From Nitrospira sp. (lineage in GTDB: Bacteria; Nitrospirota; Nitrospiria; Nitrospirales; Nitrospiraceae), in the NCBI GenBank assembly GCA_029194665.1, contig JARFXO010000001.1, positions 558,001 through 622,000 of the forward strand: a DNA stretch of 64,000 bases. Reading direction: 5' to 3'. Below are positions 61,150 through 64,000 of this stretch, piece by piece (positions within the stretch are counted from its first letter, which is position 1; every line of letters starts with the position of its first letter). Under the pieces are notes generated by a model. It searched no databases, was not told the origin of the DNA, and was given only the letters and a program-made list of their open reading frames with translations. A program made the translations under genes and the position numbers.

Positions 61150-61926
61150 CTATGAAGGATCGAAAGATCTAGGCAGGTTGCTCAGCACCCAGGCCTTGAT
61201 CCTGGACTGGTCCGCGGGAGAAAGATCGACGAATTGTATCTCTAGTCCTCGATGCGAGGTCATGAGGGAACTGGTTGTGTCAGACAGCGGCTCAACTCTC
61301 GCGTTATCCAAGACGGTCCCTCGAATGGTCAAGGGACTCATCATCTCAGAAAGGCAAAAGCTCAATATGATTTTGGTCCCCGACAGCAACAGCGCAGGAG
61401 ATTCCACTGAGGCGCCGGCATGGCTGAGTTGCGAGATGGAGACCTGATGCTCATCTCCCACGCCCTCTCCCTCAATGACACTGATGGTCGCCGAGATGTT
61501 CGTGACGCATCGCTTTGGGGAAAGGAGCAGGTCTCTGGCGGTGAGGACGCCGACCGGCTGATTTTGTTTCGTGACGATGAGGATCGGTGTTCCAGTGGAC
61601 ATCATGAGCGCTGAGGCTTCGTCCATCGCTCGATCGTACTCGATAAATCGGACCGGTCTTGTCATGATGGTCCGGACTTCGATGTCATCCGGTTCGAGGC
61701 CCTGCGCGACGACTTTTTTGACAATGTCGGTCGGCGTCATCAGTCCGAAACGAGACTCTGAATCTTTGACCAGCAGGCAGGACATTCGCTCGCGTTCCAT
61801 GAGCGAGGCTGCTTCGGTGACTGATACATCTCCTGGAATCTGGACTACGCCAGGTGTCATCATGTGTGAAACCAGTATGGTCGGGTGATCCGCGGCTTCA
61901 GGCTGTTGATCGTGCTTGTCCACCAT
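61150..61926 (-). CDS. CBS-domain protein with PilZ-like C-terminal domain
   Basis: The 258-residue protein has two CBS motifs in residues about 15-135, such as VSHMMTPGVVQIPGDVSVTEAA and VRTIMTRPVRFIEYDRAMDE. The last 110 residues have a PilZ-like core, HQVSISQLSHAGASVESPAL, but the Arg-x3-Arg start of a c-di-GMP site is not clear. It may link adenine-nucleotide sensing to another output. It lies 124 bases upstream of the LOG gene on the same strand. Confidence 0.8.
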   Translation of the reverse strand: MVDKHDQQPEAADHPTILVSHMMTPGVVQIPGDVSVTEAASLMERERMSCLLVKDSESRFGLMTPTDIVKKVVAQGLEPDDIEVRTIMTRPVRFIEYDRAMDEASALMMSTGTPILIVTKQNQPVGVLTARDLLLSPKRCVTNISATISVIEGEGVGDEHQVSISQLSHAGASVESPALLLSGTKIILSFCLSEMMSPLTIRGTVLDNARVEPLSDTTSSLMTSHRGLEIQFVDLSPADQSRIKAWVLSNLPRSFDPS

Positions 61927-62091
61927 GTCTCAGCGAGGTCCTCTTCTCGCACGAATTTTCCTCCCTCCTGGTCGCAATGTATGCCAAGTATAGCAGAAGG
62001 TCCCTAGGGGCCAGGAGAGGTTCAAAGCCTTGTCATGCAACGGTTTGACGACATACACTAGGAACGAATATTGATCGTCGGTAAGAGGGAA

Positions 62092-63582
62092 ATGATGGCG
62101 TCGAGCGGGCCGTACCATGGGGAGTTCCTTCGTCGGATCGAGACAATTCCCACGCATGGGCTAGGGCTCTCCGTCGATATTCATGATCCAGACATCGCAA
62201 GCTTGCGGCGAAGCCTACAAGAACGTCAAGTGTCGCCTGCCTTTCTGGAGGTGTTCCGTACGACACCCATGGCCTTGGTCTCCACCAGAAAAGAGGTCGG
62301 CAACGGTCTCCTGACATATCATGGCGAAGGCTTATGGCTCACTCAGCCCGAGATGGTCGATTCCATGGAGTTTAAACAGGAAATCGCTGCGACTGCAGAA
62401 CAACTGATGATCGTGCAAAGTGCCTGGCTGAATCATGAATGTGCGACAAAATATCTCGCCGGCTATTATTTCGGGACCTATCTTCCCCCGCTCTACACGC
62501 CGTTAAGCGCGAAGGTGGTCGCTGATAATACACGATTGATCCAACATCTGCTCGATCAACAGTGCCTGTTGCCCAATGGAAGCACACCGTTGGTACTGCT
62601 TGAAATGCCTCCACTTACGTACTTTGTCGCGGGGACGATGCCCATCCCACGATTTTTTCAGCTCATCAGCGAACAGGCTCCCTGTGGGTTGGTCTTGGAT
62701 GTGGGCCATCTCTGGACGGTATTTCGATATTCTGGATTGCATCGAGGCGTGTCGCTTACACGATTTGTCGAGGAATTTCTCAATGAGTTTCCCATGGATC
62801 GTGTGGTCGAGATTCACGTAGCGGGTCTGGCCGTTCATGCATCACACCGAATTCTCGATTCACGACTGAAGGGTGGTAGAGATGATGAGGCGCTTCCTCC
62901 TTGGATCGATGCCCATGCTGCCCCCATTCCGACCGTCTTGTTCGAGATGCTCGATCAGATACTATGTCATCCTCAGCTTGCCAGCCTGAAGGGTCTTGCC
63001 TTGGAAGTGGATACGAAACCGGTCGACTTGATCGTGGATGAATTCGCCCAATTCTCCCGGCGCTATGAGGCGCTGTTCTCCCGGCTTGACAAGGCCAAAC
63101 AGGCCATACCGGAGTTCGATGCGTGCTCATTGTCGGAAGAGTCGAGGTCGATCCCTGACATGCAAACGCTTGGAGTGGCCTACGATCGATATGCACAGGT
63201 ACTGGCTGGGAAAACCCAGCCGGTAGGGTCGGAATGGAGCCAAGACCAGGCCAGTGTTCAAGATTTGGACTTCTATCGCTCCGTCTATCTTCCATATGAG
63301 ATTCTTCACTGGGGAGGAAAGGTGGAGGACATGTTTGTAGAATCCTGTCGTCGGCTTAGGGCACGCGACCTGTCGCTCGATGGATTTGTGGTGCTTTGGT
63401 TCAGTGAGCCCAGGCCTTTCTCCGGAACCTACGATTTCTTCTTGCTGAAAGTCGAACGGTTCGTGGAGTTTGTCCAGCAAGTGGCGCCGGAGTTGCGAGG
63501 CATTGTCGAGAGAGAGGCGGAGGAGCTGCGGTGTGCCTACCGGTTTGCCAACGAACCAGACGTTCTCCTGTACGAGAGCTGA
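62092..63582 (+). CDS. DUF692/MNIO-family protein with C-terminal extension
   Basis: The 496-residue protein has a TIM-barrel core with LGLSVDIHDPD, LVLLEMPPLTYF, CGLVLDVGHLW, VEIHVAGLAVHASH and a D-x-H element PPWIDAHAAPIPTV. These acidic and His sites match multinuclear non-heme iron oxygenases (MNIO, formerly DUF692), used in peptide natural product modification. About 200 further residues follow without a recognised family. No RiPP precursor is seen. Start chosen at ATG 62092 with AAGAGGGA; a TTG at 62071 is possible. Confidence 0.78.
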   Translation: MMASSGPYHGEFLRRIETIPTHGLGLSVDIHDPDIASLRRSLQERQVSPAFLEVFRTTPMALVSTRKEVGNGLLTYHGEGLWLTQPEMVDSMEFKQEIAATAEQLMIVQSAWLNHECATKYLAGYYFGTYLPPLYTPLSAKVVADNTRLIQHLLDQQCLLPNGSTPLVLLEMPPLTYFVAGTMPIPRFFQLISEQAPCGLVLDVGHLWTVFRYSGLHRGVSLTRFVEEFLNEFPMDRVVEIHVAGLAVHASHRILDSRLKGGRDDEALPPWIDAHAAPIPTVLFEMLDQILCHPQLASLKGLALEVDTKPVDLIVDEFAQFSRRYEALFSRLDKAKQAIPEFDACSLSEESRSIPDMQTLGVAYDRYAQVLAGKTQPVGSEWSQDQASVQDLDFYRSVYLPYEILHWGGKVEDMFVESCRRLRARDLSLDGFVVLWFSEPRPFSGTYDFFLLKVERFVEFVQQVAPELRGIVEREAEELRCAYRFANEPDVLLYES

Positions 63583-63583
63583 G

Positions 63584-64000
63584 ATGAACTTTTGGCTGAG
63601 CCTGCCGCGCCCCCTCATAGGGTTGTCCCCAATGGATGGTGTGACCGATGCCTGCTTTCGATCCGTGATCGCCCAGCAGGGGAAGCCGGATGTCAGTTTT
63701 ACAGAATTTACGCACGTCCATGACGTCTGTTACGGACCGGAGCTTCACTTGGAGACGCTTCTGTACAGCGAGAGGGAGCGTCCGATTGTGGCGCAGCTCT
63801 ATGGGAAAGACCCGGATCTCTTTTATTTGGCGGCACTGGTGGTATGTGATTTGGGCTTCGACGGACTGGATATCAATATGGGTTGTCCGTCGAAGAGCGT
63901 GGCGTCGTCCGGATCAGGCGCCGGATTGATCCGCACTCCGGAACTGGCTCGCACGATCATGCAAGCCGCCAAACGTGGAATCGAGGATTGGGCCGAGGGA
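63584..64000 (+). CDS. dus: tRNA-dihydrouridine synthase (partial, cut by right edge)
   Basis: The frame is open for 139 codons from ATG 63584 to the window end. It reads RPLIGLSPMDGVTDACFR, then DGLDINMGCPSKSVASS and GSGAGLIRTPELARTIM. The NMGCPSKSVA segment is the conserved active site of Dus enzymes, which reduce uridines in tRNA using FMN. The C-terminus is outside the window. It starts directly behind the DUF692 stop, so the two are probably co-transcribed. Confidence 0.92.
   Translation, partial: MNFWLSLPRPLIGLSPMDGVTDACFRSVIAQQGKPDVSFTEFTHVHDVCYGPELHLETLLYSERERPIVAQLYGKDPDLFYLAALVVCDLGFDGLDINMGCPSKSVASSGSGAGLIRTPELARTIMQAAKRGIEDWAEG

Noticed and set aside
1-64000. CRISPR arrays, riboswitches, rRNA genes, origin of replication
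   Set aside because: No regularly spaced repeats, aptamer-like conserved leaders, rRNA stretches or DnaA box clusters were seen.

Overview
The window looks like chromosomal DNA of a Nitrospira-like bacterium (Nitrospirota). This is inferred from gene content and moderately high G+C, not from a marker gene, because there is no rRNA here. Supporting content: stacked universal stress proteins around a PPi-type phosphofructokinase, a rubrerythrin / GlpC-like Fe-S oxidoreductase / DUF3501 set, tandem TolC-like proteins, and both GltX and GlnS. Coding is dense, on both strands, mostly with clear Shine-Dalgarno sites.

Layout. 1-7.2 kb: a stress and energy block with four universal stress proteins (one cut by the left edge), a DUF2934 protein, an unknown 458-residue protein, PPi-type phosphofructokinase and a MarR-like regulator with a Cys-rich tail. 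7.2-11.8 kb: two lipoproteins, rubrerythrin, Fe-S oxidoreductase, DUF3501 and a double-domain PTPS-like enzyme. 11.75-13.9 kb: a small scrapyard of mobile and defence remnants (HsdS tail, HicBA, a toxin tail cut by an IS630-family element). 13.9-18 kb: small membrane protein, SDR, two paralogous periplasmic proteins, thioredoxin, peroxiredoxin and a palindrome/MITE-like repeat. 18-24 kb: bipA, a MASE1 membrane protein and a class A PBP. 23.9-30.6 kb: the ISC iron-sulfur operon (iscR-iscS-iscU-iscA-hscB-hscA-iscX) with ferredoxin divergent from iscR and an FNR-like reductase. 30.7-36 kb: gltX, two tRNA-Gln genes, an alcohol dehydrogenase with a duplicated tail, yacG and glnS. 37.8-40.7 kb: a tRNA-Glu gene followed by two further partial copies of its 3' end, bracketing toxin-antitoxin debris and orphan genes. 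This looks like a decayed integration hot spot. 40.9-47 kb: a deoxyhypusine-synthase-like enzyme, a DsbA-like protein, a zinc-ribbon protein, aldehyde dehydrogenase, pyruvoyl-dependent arginine decarboxylase, agmatinase and an rRNA pseudouridine synthase. Together these suggest a polyamine pathway from arginine. 47-56.2 kb: an NhaR-like regulator divergent from three tandem TolC-like genes, an ABC transporter with degenerate ATPase motifs and an HlyD-like adaptor. 56.5-64 kb: purE-purK, rhomboid protease, DHH phosphoesterase, LOG-family protein, CBS/PilZ-like protein, a DUF692 (MNIO) protein and a tRNA-dihydrouridine synthase cut by the right edge.

The most unusual unit is the 48-56 kb export cluster. 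It has three outer-membrane factors from tandem duplication, each behind the same short ribosome-binding leader. They are joined to an ABC exporter in which the signature, the Walker B glutamate and the switch histidine are all replaced. This predicts either an exporter driven in an unfamiliar way or a non-transporting scaffold. Functional names below rest on motif recognition by eye; no database search was run.
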